Below are positions 22,793-33,179 of a stretch of DNA of 64,000 nucleotides, in pieces. The position numbers were made by a program, and so were the translations under genes. The notes beneath the pieces were generated by a model. The model saw only the letters and a program-made list of their open reading frames with translations, did not search any database and was not told the DNA's origin. Origin of the DNA: Smittia aterrima (lineage: Eukaryota > Arthropoda > Insecta > Diptera > Chironomidae); the NCBI GenBank assembly GCA_033063855.1, contig CP093830.1, positions 15,376,854-15,440,853 on the forward strand, written 5' to 3'. The stretch's first letter is position 1; every line of letters starts with the position of its first letter.

Positions 22793-24310
22793 ATGAACTT
22801 GAAGAAGCTAATCGATGATCAGCGTGATATCCACGATCGCCTTGCGTCAGCGATTAAGACGTTAAGTGTAAAAGACGAGAGTCTTCGTACATCAGTATGG
22901 GCTGTAGCCGCCTACGAATCATACTTGAACGACTGGGACAAATTCAACGAAAATTATGCCATTTTGAAAACTGAAAGTGGCACCAACGAAGAATTACTGC
23001 GCGAATTAGCAGCTCGATATTATCAAACGTATGTAAGTTTCCGCAACTTGCAAGAATTCATCCGAAAATATGCGCCCGAGGCTGATATCGTAATATTAGC
23101 CGCTACCAAAGAATTGGGAACTGTTGCACAAGGCATTTTCGGCCAGCAACAGCAAACGTTGACCCCGATTCATCCTACTTCGCCAATTACGACACCGCAT
23201 CAACCGATAGCAGTTTATCAAAACTTGCCTACGTTCGTCAATCATCAAAGTTCAAGTCAGTCAAATTACCCACCGGCGACTCAGATAAATTTTGCTCCGT
23301 TTGCAGAATTTTCTAGAGTAGCAACTTCGTCAACGGCTCAGCAACTCATCGAAATCGAAAATGATGAAGTAAATCGCCAGGCTTACAACGCGCAAATTTA
23401 TGCATCGAATGATATGCATTCTTCGCTGACAGGAACGAGGTCAACCCAAATGAATTGTCAGCCAATTTCATTTGGCCATACGGGACAAATGAATCAAGCA
23501 ACCAGCTTCGTAAACCAACCACCAGCGTTTCACGACCAGCAAGGGGCTGGAGTGGATCATGTACGGTTACTCGAGATGCTAACAAGGAACTCGGTGATTC
23601 AGATACAAAATTTCGAACGTCGACGTCGCGAGTATAATCCAACGAAACTATCGGTAATTAAAGAGTTTGACGGCGATATTAAAGGGTTTCATGCTTTCCG
23701 GACAACGTTCGTATGCGTTACAAACGAAATGGATATGACCCCACTCCAGAAATTCAACGCTCTACGATCCAAAGTAGTGGGAAAGGCCTTGCAAGCCATC
23801 CAGGCCCTAGAAATCAACGAAAATAACTATATGACTGCTTGGGATGCTCTCGAAAGAGTGTTCAACAGCAAAAGCGTCGCTTTGGACGCGCACATGTCTA
23901 GTTTTTTGGATATCGCTAAGGCGGATCTAAACAAGCCCGATGGCTTATTAAACTTTTCTCAAGCTTACCAAGGAGCAATACAAAACTGCAAAGCAATGGG
24001 TATTGACACTAGCACATGTGAGCCAATTTTTGCGGCATTGATATTGCGTCGCCTGGAACCGGCGACGCGTATGGAATTCCATAAATTCGCAAGGAACGGC
24101 AACGAGCTTGCAACGATAAAGCAGCTCGATGAATTCTTTAACGAACAGCAGTCGATGCTAAACTCACTTCGAGGTAAACGTATTAAGACGAAATCTTTTG
24201 CGACATCAAGCAACGAATACGACGAGTATCAAGACGTCCCAGATCTGGCTGCATACCGCGACTACGATGACAGCAACGCTGACGGAAACGATGATGACGA
24301 CAACTACTGA
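22793..24310 (+). CDS. BEL/Pao-type Gag (DUF1759-like)
   Basis: An uninterrupted 505-residue frame. The first 100 residues are helical (LIDDQRDIHDRLASAIKTL). Residues about 120-260 are glutamine/proline/threonine rich and low in complexity. From about residue 275 the sequence KLSVIKEFDGDIKGFHAFR, then LQKFNALRSKVVGKALQAI, YMTAWDALERVFNS and LRRLEPATRMEFHKFA follow the DUF1759 capsid-like pattern of BEL/Pao elements. The C-terminus is very acidic (SNADGNDDDDNY). No CCHC zinc knuckle is seen and no pol frame follows the stop. The leader from the LTR to the ATG is 624 nt. The intact frame with two near-identical LTRs suggests recent activity, presumably with pol from a relative. Confidence 0.85.
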   Translation: MNLKKLIDDQRDIHDRLASAIKTLSVKDESLRTSVWAVAAYESYLNDWDKFNENYAILKTESGTNEELLRELAARYYQTYVSFRNLQEFIRKYAPEADIVILAATKELGTVAQGIFGQQQQTLTPIHPTSPITTPHQPIAVYQNLPTFVNHQSSSQSNYPPATQINFAPFAEFSRVATSSTAQQLIEIENDEVNRQAYNAQIYASNDMHSSLTGTRSTQMNCQPISFGHTGQMNQATSFVNQPPAFHDQQGAGVDHVRLLEMLTRNSVIQIQNFERRRREYNPTKLSVIKEFDGDIKGFHAFRTTFVCVTNEMDMTPLQKFNALRSKVVGKALQAIQALEINENNYMTAWDALERVFNSKSVALDAHMSSFLDIAKADLNKPDGLLNFSQAYQGAIQNCKAMGIDTSTCEPIFAALILRRLEPATRMEFHKFARNGNELATIKQLDEFFNEQQSMLNSLRGKRIKTKSFATSSNEYDEYQDVPDLAAYRDYDDSNADGNDDDDNY

Positions 24311-24491
24311 TCCCGTATGACGAAAACAATTATCTGCGAACTCAACCGGACACTTTTCTGCAACGAATGTTTAGTAATTAAGTCTCTCTCGAATCGAAAA
24401 TTTAAATTTTTCAAAAGAACTTTCAATCTTCAATTATCAATTTCGAATTATTATCAACGAAATATTTTTCTGGGTTTTTTGCCGCCGGGAA

Positions 24492-24746
24492 TGTTCAGTA
24501 ATTGCGAATGCACTTTGCATTGAAATTTGTCAACTAAGCGTTTTTCAATCATTGCATGTTTTTTATTATTTCATTTTATTGTTTCATGACTAAAGTATGA
24601 TAAATAAAAGCTCACTCTTAGTCGAAGCGTCGAATAGAGAAGAACTCGAGTTTTTATTATTTACAATCGGTTTCAGAACAAGGCAACTTGAAGCTCCATC
24701 GAGACTTCAAGTGCTTTCGAACAAAGGATATCGGCAAATATTCAAG
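24492..24746 (+). repeat. Right LTR (255 bp), read through by the CRAL-TRIO gene on the minus strand
   Basis: Near-identical partner of 21914-22168. On the minus strand positions 24746-24657 supply 29 codons plus TAA to the CRAL-TRIO frame, and an AATAAA overlaps the stop region. Confidence 0.92.
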
Positions 24747-25526
24747 TAAATCAGCATCAATATAAGTCTTCAATTGCTCCATGTTCTTGGTTGTTATCAT
24801 TCGTTTTTTCATCTTATCTGTCATTGCTTTCCTTCCGATCTCAAAAAGGAATGAAGCAAGTGAAGGAAGGTTCACAAAATAATTTTCCTTCTCACGTCCA
24901 ACTGAAACGTTCTTCACAAAATCTGCAAAATCTTTTACATCCTTTATCGAAAACAGATTGAAATAACTGAAATTGACGTCGGTGAAGTCTGAGATCGTAG
25001 ATATCCCCGCAATCTGCGTTTCCGCTTCTTCCATTAGCGTAATCACTATCACTCCCATTAATCGGACAGCGTCGATTGAAGTGAACTTGCTCGTATCAAA
25101 TTTTTTCGACTGAATAAAGAGAATTCTTTTCCCTTCATCATCTCGCTCCTTCAACGGGAAAACGTAACCTGAATCGAAAAGTTCCCAAATCTTATTCATC
25201 GCTTCCTCGTCAATCTTGCACCACTTTTCGTATTTCTTCCGAAGTCGAAAAAAGTTCTCGAACGTCTCAAATGTGCTTTCAATATTAAACTTTCTGACGC
25301 GAAGAAACTGGAGCAGAAAATTGTCATCTGCAAATGAAGGAAAGTTTCGTTGACTGAACAATAGAAGTTTTTTTGCTGCATCTGGGGCCTTACCTTTTCG
25401 ACAACTTTTAATGAAACGATGATTTTCAAGCCAATCTCGAAAATGTCTTAAATATTCCTTTTTACGCTCTTCATCCTCTCCAAGCTCGCGATGTGCTTTT
25501 TCTATAAACTTTTCTGATAACGACAT
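24657..25526 (-). CDS. CRAL-TRIO/Sec14-like lipid carrier with LTR-encoded C-terminus
   Basis: A single-exon frame of 289 residues. Residues 1-260 are a normal insect alpha-tocopherol-transfer/clavesin-like protein: the CRAL-TRIO N-terminal helices (FLRVRKFNIESTFETFENFF), then KRILFIQSKKFDTSKF, GISTISDFTDVNFSYF and NLPSLASFLFEIGR. Such proteins carry small hydrophobic ligands (tocopherol, retinoids, phosphoinositides) in the cytosol. Residues 261-289 (LEYLPISFVRKHLK to DCK) are read from the right LTR of the inserted retroelement and replace the native LPMEFGG motif and tail, found at 21761-21913. The lost tail closes the lipid-gate side of the fold, so function may be reduced. Whether the fusion is expressed is unknown. 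The allele could be polymorphic. Confidence 0.85.
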   Translation of the reverse strand: MSLSEKFIEKAHRELGEDEERKKEYLRHFRDWLENHRFIKSCRKGKAPDAAKKLLLFSQRNFPSFADDNFLLQFLRVRKFNIESTFETFENFFRLRKKYEKWCKIDEEAMNKIWELFDSGYVFPLKERDDEGKRILFIQSKKFDTSKFTSIDAVRLMGVIVITLMEEAETQIAGISTISDFTDVNFSYFNLFSIKDVKDFADFVKNVSVGREKENYFVNLPSLASFLFEIGRKAMTDKMKKRMITTKNMEQLKTYIDADLLEYLPISFVRKHLKSRWSFKLPCSETDCK

Positions 25527-27380
25527 TACAAATCATCGAACAACCGCGAGATTCAACCAAAAATAAAAACTTCAACGCAGCTCAATGTGCGATTCGTAAC
25601 TAAACTCTATTAGTGGTACAGACGAAAAAAATGATTTTTGTATTGGGAATTACGTAAACGCAGAATTGGGCACTATTAAGGTCATAAATTACACGCACCA
25701 GCTGGCAACACTAATGAACTTGTTTATAGAGGACCACAGCTATTAACTCGTTTGATCTTATCTCGTTCTCCTGAGAGTTAGTCATAAACTCTCTTCTGCA
25801 ATCTCTCATTGTACGCTTAGATGAATTAAAAACCTATTAAACATTCGTAACGACAATTTCATTGATGTTGAAAGTTTTTGCTTCTTCTTTTATTTAATTC
25901 AAAAGAAATGAAAACTTTTCATTGAAAAGTTTCTGATTTTGAATACTGATTTATATAATTAATGCTTTTGGTTAAATTTTGGTATGTTGAATAATTGAAA
26001 TTGTAGGGGGCTTAACAAGTTCATGATGATGTCGGAGATTAAAATTGTTTATTGGGAATGGAGAACAATAGTACACGCCAGTGCAGCTGCCTGAATTACA
26101 ATATTTTCTGCACATACATAAATTATGCATGTTACTCGTTTATCTTGTCGTTTATGGACATGCGAGGTGGTTTTTGTAATGGACTTTTAATAGCGCTACT
26201 GTTGAGTTCTTAACTATTTATGTTCAATCACGAAAAATAAATGAAAAAGCGTGGTAAAACACTACGCTGACGCTCATTGCGTAATCGCTGCTCAATTGAA
26301 ATTTTCGAAATTGATTTAATTTTAACGCCAAGCTAATGTGCGGATAACTCACTTAGAGTTCAATTTATGGGAACTCTGATGATCACGTACAATTCATGTT
26401 AAAACAAATCGATTCAAGGCTGAGTCGAAGTCAAAATAAAAGAAATTCTTTCATTTCATAAGAAAATATTTTCATTGCAAAATCGTATGTTCACACTTAT
26501 CGTCTTTACGAAGAGTCGTTTGCTCTTAAACCGTAAACGAAGGTGCAAGAGCAAAGAATATAAAATAAACCATTTAAGTTTAAGTATAAAAGTCATTGCA
26601 CGATGGACGATGGACAATGAATATTTCATAAGATGAAGGGAAACTTACGCAACAATCTTGTTCAATTTCTCAAGAATATCGATATGCAATTTGCATAATG
26701 CAAATGCGGAATTGAAATATTCTTCGAAAACAAATCGTAAAACTATTCCCTGACAAGGGTTATGAATGTAATATGTCTTCCTAGAAAATATTTGATTTAT
26801 TTTGTTATTTTCCTACAAAAATCAATCGTTTAAAATGACCCGAATTGGAAACTGAAACTTTTAAACAAAAGACATTTAAACTTTCGATAGAAGTTTTCAA
26901 AACTTTATGTATTGTTTTTGCTCTGATTTTGCATTAAATGGAGCGAAATTTTCAATCGAGTTTATGATGTTTTTGTAGCTCTACTTTGATAAGCATTTAT
27001 TAGTGACGACAAACGGATTTTTGACACTCCCTTCTTAATCTTGTTGAGAGACCTCAGTGCCATACAGGCTAGTGATTCGCTCCCGAGACAAAAATTTATT
27101 ATTGATAAGAGCAAATAACAAATTGTCTGAATAAACAACTTTGAACAAGATGCATCCAGTTAATCTGCGATCTTATCTATTTGCTTTTTTAAATCAAACA
27201 AAACTCTCGCGAGAAGAATTTTCATTTTTATGTCGCTTCCTTATTTGCAATCTAAGAAAGAAAAAAATATTTATTGATTCCTCCAACGTTTGATCATCAT
27301 CGGATTTTACACTGAGAAACTAACGAACAGAGCGAGATCGAAAAGAAAAAACTCAGAAAGAGCAAATCGAAATCTCTGCT
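25527..27380. other. 1.85-kb gene-free stretch
   Basis: AT-rich DNA upstream of both the minus-strand CRAL-TRIO gene and the plus-strand peptide gene. No coding frame with family motifs, tRNA or repeat family is recognised. Promoter elements of both divergent genes are expected here. Confidence 0.5.
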
Positions 27381-27413
27381 TATAAAGTCTATTGACGAAG
27401 GCAACTGCTCAGT
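27381..27413 (+). promoter_or_regulatory. TATA + Inr core promoter of the small secreted-peptide gene
   Basis: TATAAAG at 27381-27387 and the initiator TCAGT at 27409-27413 put the predicted A+1 (27411) 30 bp from the first T of the TATA box, the standard insect spacing. The ATG follows 173 nt later. Strong TATA promoters are typical of regulated, tissue-specific genes. Confidence 0.7.
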
Positions 27414-27583
27414 CACAAATCTTTCTCGTGCACATTAGAACACTCGTTAAACAAGATTAATAAAAGTAGCCAACTCGTGGAAAGAAATCAACTGTTACCA
27501 CTGCAATTATCTGGTTTGAGTGGCTGATAAATTTGATATTCATCAACTTATTTATTGAATGAATTCGAATACAGCAACGCAAA

Positions 27584-27853
27584 ATGAAAAATTTAAAAGT
27601 GATGTTTGTTGTAATCCTATCCATGATGATACTTGGCGAAGCAATGTCTGCACCGTTTCACGAACGAGTCTACAGTTTGAACGGATACAACAGCGGCTAT
27701 CGATTTGTGCAGACGACGAGAAGACGATCGCGAACAGAACGACCACGTACAGAGAAACGAGGTCGTAGTTTCAAAGAAATCTGCCGAGCAATCAATCCAG
27801 CACCGTATGCATTTCCAAATAAAATTCCTTATCCTTCCGTGCCAATCTGTTAA
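27584..27853 (+). CDS. Small secreted peptide precursor, unrecognised family
   Basis: An 89-residue frame. The N-terminus (MKNLKVMFVVILSMMILGEAMSA) is a good signal peptide with likely cleavage after AMSA, near residue 23. The middle is very basic (TTRRRSRTERPRTEKRGRSF). A KR pair at residues 58-59 could be a convertase site releasing a C-terminal peptide of 30 residues that starts GRSFKEIC. That peptide contains only two cysteines, 23 residues from first to last inclusive, the second being the final residue; the loop is proline rich. This could be a peptide hormone, an antimicrobial peptide or a cuticle/secretory product; I do not recognise it. An ATG at 27559 in another frame is ignored. 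It is convergent with Vps15. Confidence 0.68.
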   Translation: MKNLKVMFVVILSMMILGEAMSAPFHERVYSLNGYNSGYRFVQTTRRRSRTERPRTEKRGRSFKEICRAINPAPYAFPNKIPYPSVPIC

Positions 27854-27975
27854 TATCAATCTAGATTAAGTTTACGATATTAAGAGAAACTAAGTGATAT
27901 TTAATGAATTACTTTTATTTAAACTAAGCGAATAAATAAATCTCAATGGTCAAATTTTAGAGAGAAGCTGGTAAT

Positions 27976-30900
27976 TTACTTCCAAAGCTTAATCACGCCA
28001 TCGCGACTACTCGAAGCAATGAATGTTTGCTTCTGTGTCCGACAAAGAACTAAATCCGTAATTACATCATTGTGGCCGACAGACGGGAGTTCTGGCCCAG
28101 GTTTTGGAATTTCCTCTGCGTTGTTTCTTGAAGATGCACCTGCCGGACCCGCTAACGACTGTTGATTTCCATTATAAATTTCTTGAATCACATACGTTCC
28201 GTCAATGGGACGTGATCTGTGAATTAAAGCGATTAGATTACTGAACAAGTCAAATTCGATAAAACAAGTTTGTACTTACTCATAAGAAATGTTTGTAGGT
28301 AGATAATCTTTCGGTGCTGGAACAACGAGATTGCAATTACTTGCGTCTTGAAGATCCCAGAATCGAATTCTTTGATCAGTTCCACCAGTCACAACGAAAC
28401 CTCTTCCGTCAACGACTCCAGGAAGAAGAGCACAAACAGAATGCGTCGTGGTATTAATATTTGAGAGAGGCGGAGCAGTGCTCGCCCAGAGAGCTGTTTG
28501 CCTTGAGCTTGTCTCGATGTTCCATGAGAAGACCTCGTTGTTGCCTTGTGATGCTGATATGAGACATGAAGGCTCTGTAGGATGACACGCGACTCTTCTT
28601 ATTCTTGATTCATGTGGATGTTTGATGTCAGCAATTTTTAATCGGAATCTTAGATCCCAACAAAGATGCCGACCGCTCGATGTGCCGATCGCAAGCCATG
28701 AAGAATTCGTAGTATCAATTGTGAATGTTGTGATGACTCCGTTGCGTAGATCACTTTCTAATCTCCAAGCATTTCCCGGCATTCGAATATCCCATCCGAC
28801 GATAGCACCATAAAGAGTCGCATAGACGATCAAACTTTGAGATCCTTGATCCATTGCCTGCATTTCAACAACAGGACCGTCGTCTTGTTCTTTTACGGCT
28901 CGGTCAATCCTTGCATTTGAGTCGAGATGACGTGCCTGCTGCAATGCCATTTTACTCGAGTTCGGATCAATTCTCAAAACTAACAATGCTCCATCACGTC
29001 CAGCAACAGCTAATGATTGTCCAGCATCACAAGCAGCGACGGCATTGAGTGGAGTGTTTGCAGAGTAAAATTGACGTGATCTATTTATGTTTTGATTTCC
29101 GTCAAGCTTCGAACAATCCCAAAGCCTCACAGTGCCATCAGTGCTAGTACTAGCAAAAAGTGAACCACCAGATTTGAGTGAAGTCATCCTTGTTACAGCA
29201 CTTTTATGTTCATGAAGGTGTGCAACAAGGTTTCCACTGAACTTCCAATTCGAAGGCACCGTCGATTGTATTTCAGAAGCCTCTCGAGCTAGACTTGCAG
29301 AGTATTTTACTTTGAGTTGAGTGCAGAGTTGATCCAATTCCGATCGACACTCGGATAGTCGTTCTTGCTGGAAGCTTCTCTCGGGCATACTGTATTCGAC
29401 CAGAGAGATTGGTGTTGATTGAATTGGTTGAGCGTTGAGTGATATTGTATCTGGCATTGGAGAAGTGGAAACTGTAGAATGAAAATCTGCGTTTAAGAGC
29501 CATTCAGCACTAGCCGATTCGCTGACTCGATGCTTTCTGCCATGATGCTCAGTCTTCATATTCTTATCAGCAAGAATCATTTCATGCAGTAAAGTTAAAT
29601 CTCTCCGATCCAATTGAATTCGTCCATCACGAGAGCTCTTTTTACTCTCGTGTGCTTTGTAGCGAACCATTTTGATCAGGTAACTGCTCATTGACAACAA
29701 TTGAAGCTCCACAAGGTCATTTAAACCTTCACTTGATGAAAGACGGCGGAAAAGCTGTGGATATTAATATTATGAAACAAAAATGTTTTTGCCTTATGAA
29801 ACTTACATTTCTTATAGTTTGCGATGTTTCTCCATATTTTGCAATGCCATCGGCACCAGCTCGAGCTCTAGCAAGTCTTCTGTCTTTTAAAGTTTCCATT
29901 AATTGAATAATCTCTGGAAATTTTATCACGGTGTCGTAGATATTTCGAGGTATCGGTGGCTGTAGACAATCGAGCAGCAGTTCAATCTTTTCGATTTGAA
30001 TTAATGGACATCGAAGATGAGGCGCAACTGCTGGCATAATTTTACATTGAACATCAAGTGCCGAAAGACTCTTTGCTGCTGTTGATATGAGGCCACAAAT
30101 TTCATGACGAATCCAAAGATTTGGATAATTCAAGTAGCTAACAGATTCGCATATAAATTCAATAAGACTTGGCTTTTGGATCAGACCAAGTTCAGTAAGA
30201 GCTGTCGTCGCACGGATTGCTTTTGCAATGACAAACTCTTCAGGATCACTGAATCCTTGTTGCAGTAATGGGATAAGAATCGGAGAGCAGTGCCAGCCAA
30301 CAAACGCTGCAATTCCAACGATACAATCAAAAAAAGTTCCGCGCAAGTTTTTGTCCTCTTTGTCATTGAGAAAGGTGATGATGTGAGATAAGATGATGTC
30401 GTTGGCTGCATAGAAAATCGTAAATATTTACTCGTTTTTGTATGAAACAGATCTCACCCTTTTGACTTCCAAAAAACACACAAAGCTTTGTGATTCCAGA
30501 TTCCATCAATGTTTGCTTTACTATAGATTGGCTGTCAGTTAAAAGACTCATTACTGTTCCTGATAACATTTCATGAAGGTCGTGAAGCTCCGTTTCGTAA
30601 TTCGGGACAGGACCCTCTGCTGATAGCAATTGGGACTGTTCGAGATATTTGACTGCTGTTTCAGCTAGCGTTGCGATATTATGAGCGTAAGCGACTCGAA
30701 CAATTGTTGAAGGATCCGTCGCCATAGAAGAAATCGTTGGAAGGACGTATTCAGGAAAGACATTGGCATCGGAGCGCGGCAAAGATTTTACTAAGCACAG
30801 ACAAGACGTAAGCTTGTCAAGAGCAGCAACTCGAACGTTAGCTGACTGATCTTGTGCTAGATGAAGGATATATGGTAAAATGCGATCAAGAATTGTTTCT

Positions 30901-32152
30901 GAATTCGTGTGCTGTGCTAGTTTGTGCAGCGTTTCAAGACAATTGATTTTTGAATTGCAATAATTTAACCCACGAATACATGAAGTTACTAAAGTAGCTA
31001 TTAGAATCAGTCCATCATCCTCAACCCCATCTTTTGTGATTATGTTGTTCGTGATTTGTTCAATATCTGCGTGGAGTCTTGAAATCTTGTCATCAATGGG
31101 AATAGTCGGAACGGAACTGAACATGATAGGGATGTAGCCTTGCAGAAATGAATAGAAATATTCTGGAAAAAGTCGACCACGCTCCATATCAAGATAGATC
31201 TCTGCAGACCTTCTCTCTTTTGGGTTGATGCTTAGCATTGAAGTTAGCAGATTTCTTAAATTCTCGTCTTCGATGGCTTTTAAATGCTTTATTACGAGTT
31301 CGTTTTCACCATTGCGATAGGTGAGAAGCTGTGAGAATTCGAAAGGTGCTGTTCCAGTCCCTTCCGTCCAAAGTTCTAATAGAGCACAGCCAGCCGAGAA
31401 AATATCCATCTCAGGAAGAAGGTTTCCACTGAAACAAGGTCCGTCTCCAACAATTGGATTGTCTTTAGCTTCACTTACAAAAGTTTTCACAAAACGCTCT
31501 GGTGCGATGTAGCAAGTTCGTCTCCTGCTTGTGTCGAAAAAATAACTGTAGTCAGCTGGATTGTCCTCTGGGAGATATGTAGGCTTGAACGATGCAAAAT
31601 CCGATAGCAAAATCCAGTTCCAGGAAGTGATAAGAATATTTTCTAATTTGATATCTCCATGACAAATTTTCTGTTTGTGACATTGATGGAGCGCACATAG
31701 AACTTGAAAAGTTATCCATTTCTTTTCAATCGTAGTAAGAAACGGTCGAGTTGACATGCGATCATACAAACTGTGCTTAACATACTCGCGAACAATAATT
31801 CCAGCTCGATCAGTCGACTGCAATAAGTGGAAAGATAAATTTGCTGTTAAACCTTTTGTCATCTTCAACTTACCAATACTTTTTGGAATGGCAAACAGTT
31901 AATAGCATTCTGTAAACTTTTCTTTATTGTTTCCAGCTTCTCTGCATGAACTTCTAAGGGCAAAGTCGGATCGTGTTTGATAAAGACTTTAACTACGACG
32001 AGACCTTCATCGGATCTAGCTCTAGCAACTTTAAGGAATCGAGTACTGCCCATGTTTGATTCATATTGAAATTGAACGACATCATCATGGCCCGTCAAAT
32101 AATGTTCTACGGGAAAAATCTGTGACGGGATTCGTGATTGTAAATTTCCCAT
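27976..32152 (-). CDS. Vps15: Vps15/PIK3R4, regulatory subunit of class III PI3-kinase
   Basis: Five exons: 32152-31874, 31817-30458, 30405-29807, 29754-28280 and 28216-27976, giving 1317 residues, near the usual length. It begins MGNLQSRIPSQI with Gly2 fit for myristoylation. The pseudokinase-like domain has VVVKVF, KICHGDIKLEN (Asp148) and DFA in place of DFG at 166-168, as is usual in Vps15. HEAT repeats follow (LPYILHLAQDQSANVRVAAL, WIRHEICGLISTAAKSL). The C-terminal WD40 propeller includes HKSAVTRMTSLKSGGSLFAS, TDGTVRLWD, GTDQRIRFWDLQD and SSRDGVIKLWK. It scaffolds Vps34 and Beclin-1 to make PI3P on endosomes and autophagosomes. All intron joins keep frame. Confidence 0.96.
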
Positions 32153-32196
32153 TTCTTTTGTTTACTTTCTGAAATATTTAAATTTTCACTTTGAAT

Positions 32197-32231
32197 CGAC
32201 TATGAACGCAAAAAAACTGCATTTGACTGAA
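32197..32231 (-). promoter_or_regulatory. Inr + DPE core promoter of Vps15
   Basis: On the minus strand TTCAGTC (32231-32225) puts A+1 at 32228. AGTCG at 32201-32197 occupies +28 to +32 and fits RGWYV. The predicted 5' UTR is 75 nt. Confidence 0.52.
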
Positions 32232-33122
32232 CTAAAGCCTTTGGTTTAAGTCAACACTGTTTTTATGATGTTGTGAAGGCGATAAACTATTTTAAATGAT
32301 TTTAAAAGTTTTTTTTTTCAGAAGTGTAACTTGCTAACTTTTAAAGCGAGAAAAGCGCTTTTAGTAGTTGAGCTATTTAACGTCAGACGTCGCTTTTGAA
32401 TTTTAAAAAAAAACGTTTTTTGCATGAATTTATGTAAAATTAATGAAATCAAAACTAAGTTGTTAAGCGGTTATACCCAATGATCTAAAGTATGTTAACA
32501 GTAAGAATAAAGCTAAATTGCCTCAATAATAGAGTTTTTAAAAAACAACTTGCTCACTTTATTTATTTCTTTTATAACTGTCGGCTAATCAACAAAAATA
32601 TCGATTAAATGCTGCAAGAACAATCTCCAGAAAATAGTGTTTTATGCAGTTTTCTGACACAAAAGTCAAATTTTTTCACAAAGTCTTCACCTACTCATGA
32701 CATACATCAATAAACTCGTCAGATTATATGCTACAATTCTTTAATACATCACATATAAATTTATCTGTATGTATGGTACATAGATAACAACATACCTAGA
32801 TGCGACACTTCGCCAATGTTGTGACGTCATCTTAGAATGACTGCACACATGAACGTCAACTGAACGTAGCCTTCAGTCTGTGTTCACGAGTCAAGAATGA
32901 AATAAAGTTTACATCATTTTTATTATTAATTAAGTTAAGATCCCGAGTTTCATTCCTAATTTACATCAGCAACCCAGGATCTCAACAGCCAATAACGGTT
33001 TGAGAGAGGTTTCATTGTTGTTGTTTTTCGCTCTGTATGATTCCGTTTCGGAATGGGCCGAAATGTCCGGATTGGAATCGTACATTTTGCTTCATTCCGA
33101 ATTGTAATCGAGCAGATTTTTT
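32232..33122. other. Gene-free border DNA left of the satellite array
   Basis: AT-rich non-coding DNA. A segment at 32817-32965 starts TGTTGTGACG, contains an initiator-like TTCAGTC and an AATAAA, and ends TTTACA. It could be a solo LTR remnant of a copia-like element, but there is no second copy or target duplication here to prove it. Confidence 0.4.
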
Positions 33123-33178
33123 AAGGATTTTTTCGTAGAAAAAACCTTATTGTGGCCACTTTGTCCGTCCGTCCGTCC
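33123..33178 (+). repeat. Hairpin and (GTCC)4 at the left border of the satellite
   Basis: 33123-33134 and 33138-33148 form an inverted pair (AAGGATTTTTTC and GAAAAAACCTT) with one bulged A and a GTA loop. After 14 bp follows GTCC four times (33163-33178), directly joined to the first satellite monomer at its AAGTTATGG position. This arrangement recalls ends of Helitron-like elements that carry tandem repeats, which is inference. Confidence 0.7.
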
Positions 33179-33179
33179 G

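Larger units (their letters stand above)
21914..24746 (+). mobile_element. BEL/Pao-like LTR retroelement with gag only, inserted in a CRAL-TRIO gene
   Basis: Two 255-bp direct repeats (21914-22168 and 24492-24746) differ at 4 positions and begin TGTTCAGTAATTG. Between them are a TGG-starting candidate primer-binding site right after the left repeat, a 600-bp leader, one intact gag frame (22793-24310) and 181 bp of tail. No protease, reverse transcriptase, RNase H or integrase is present, so it is non-autonomous. Host coding sequence of the CRAL-TRIO gene resumes in phase on each side. The 5 bp flanks are ATCGG and TAAAT, so no perfect target duplication is visible. The 3' edge could also be at 24743 or 24744 because three bases are ambiguous. 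A purine tract before the right LTR is weak. Confidence 0.88.

Noticed and set aside
21914..24746. Tandem duplication of the CRAL-TRIO 3' end as explanation of the 255-bp repeats
   Set aside because: The native C-terminal codons lie outside the left repeat, and the interior has a gag and a TGG site after the repeat, so LTRs fit better.
32817..32965. Possible copia-like solo LTR (TGTTGTGACG to TTTACA)
   Set aside because: No second copy, target duplication or convincing primer-binding site in the window; kept only as a remark.
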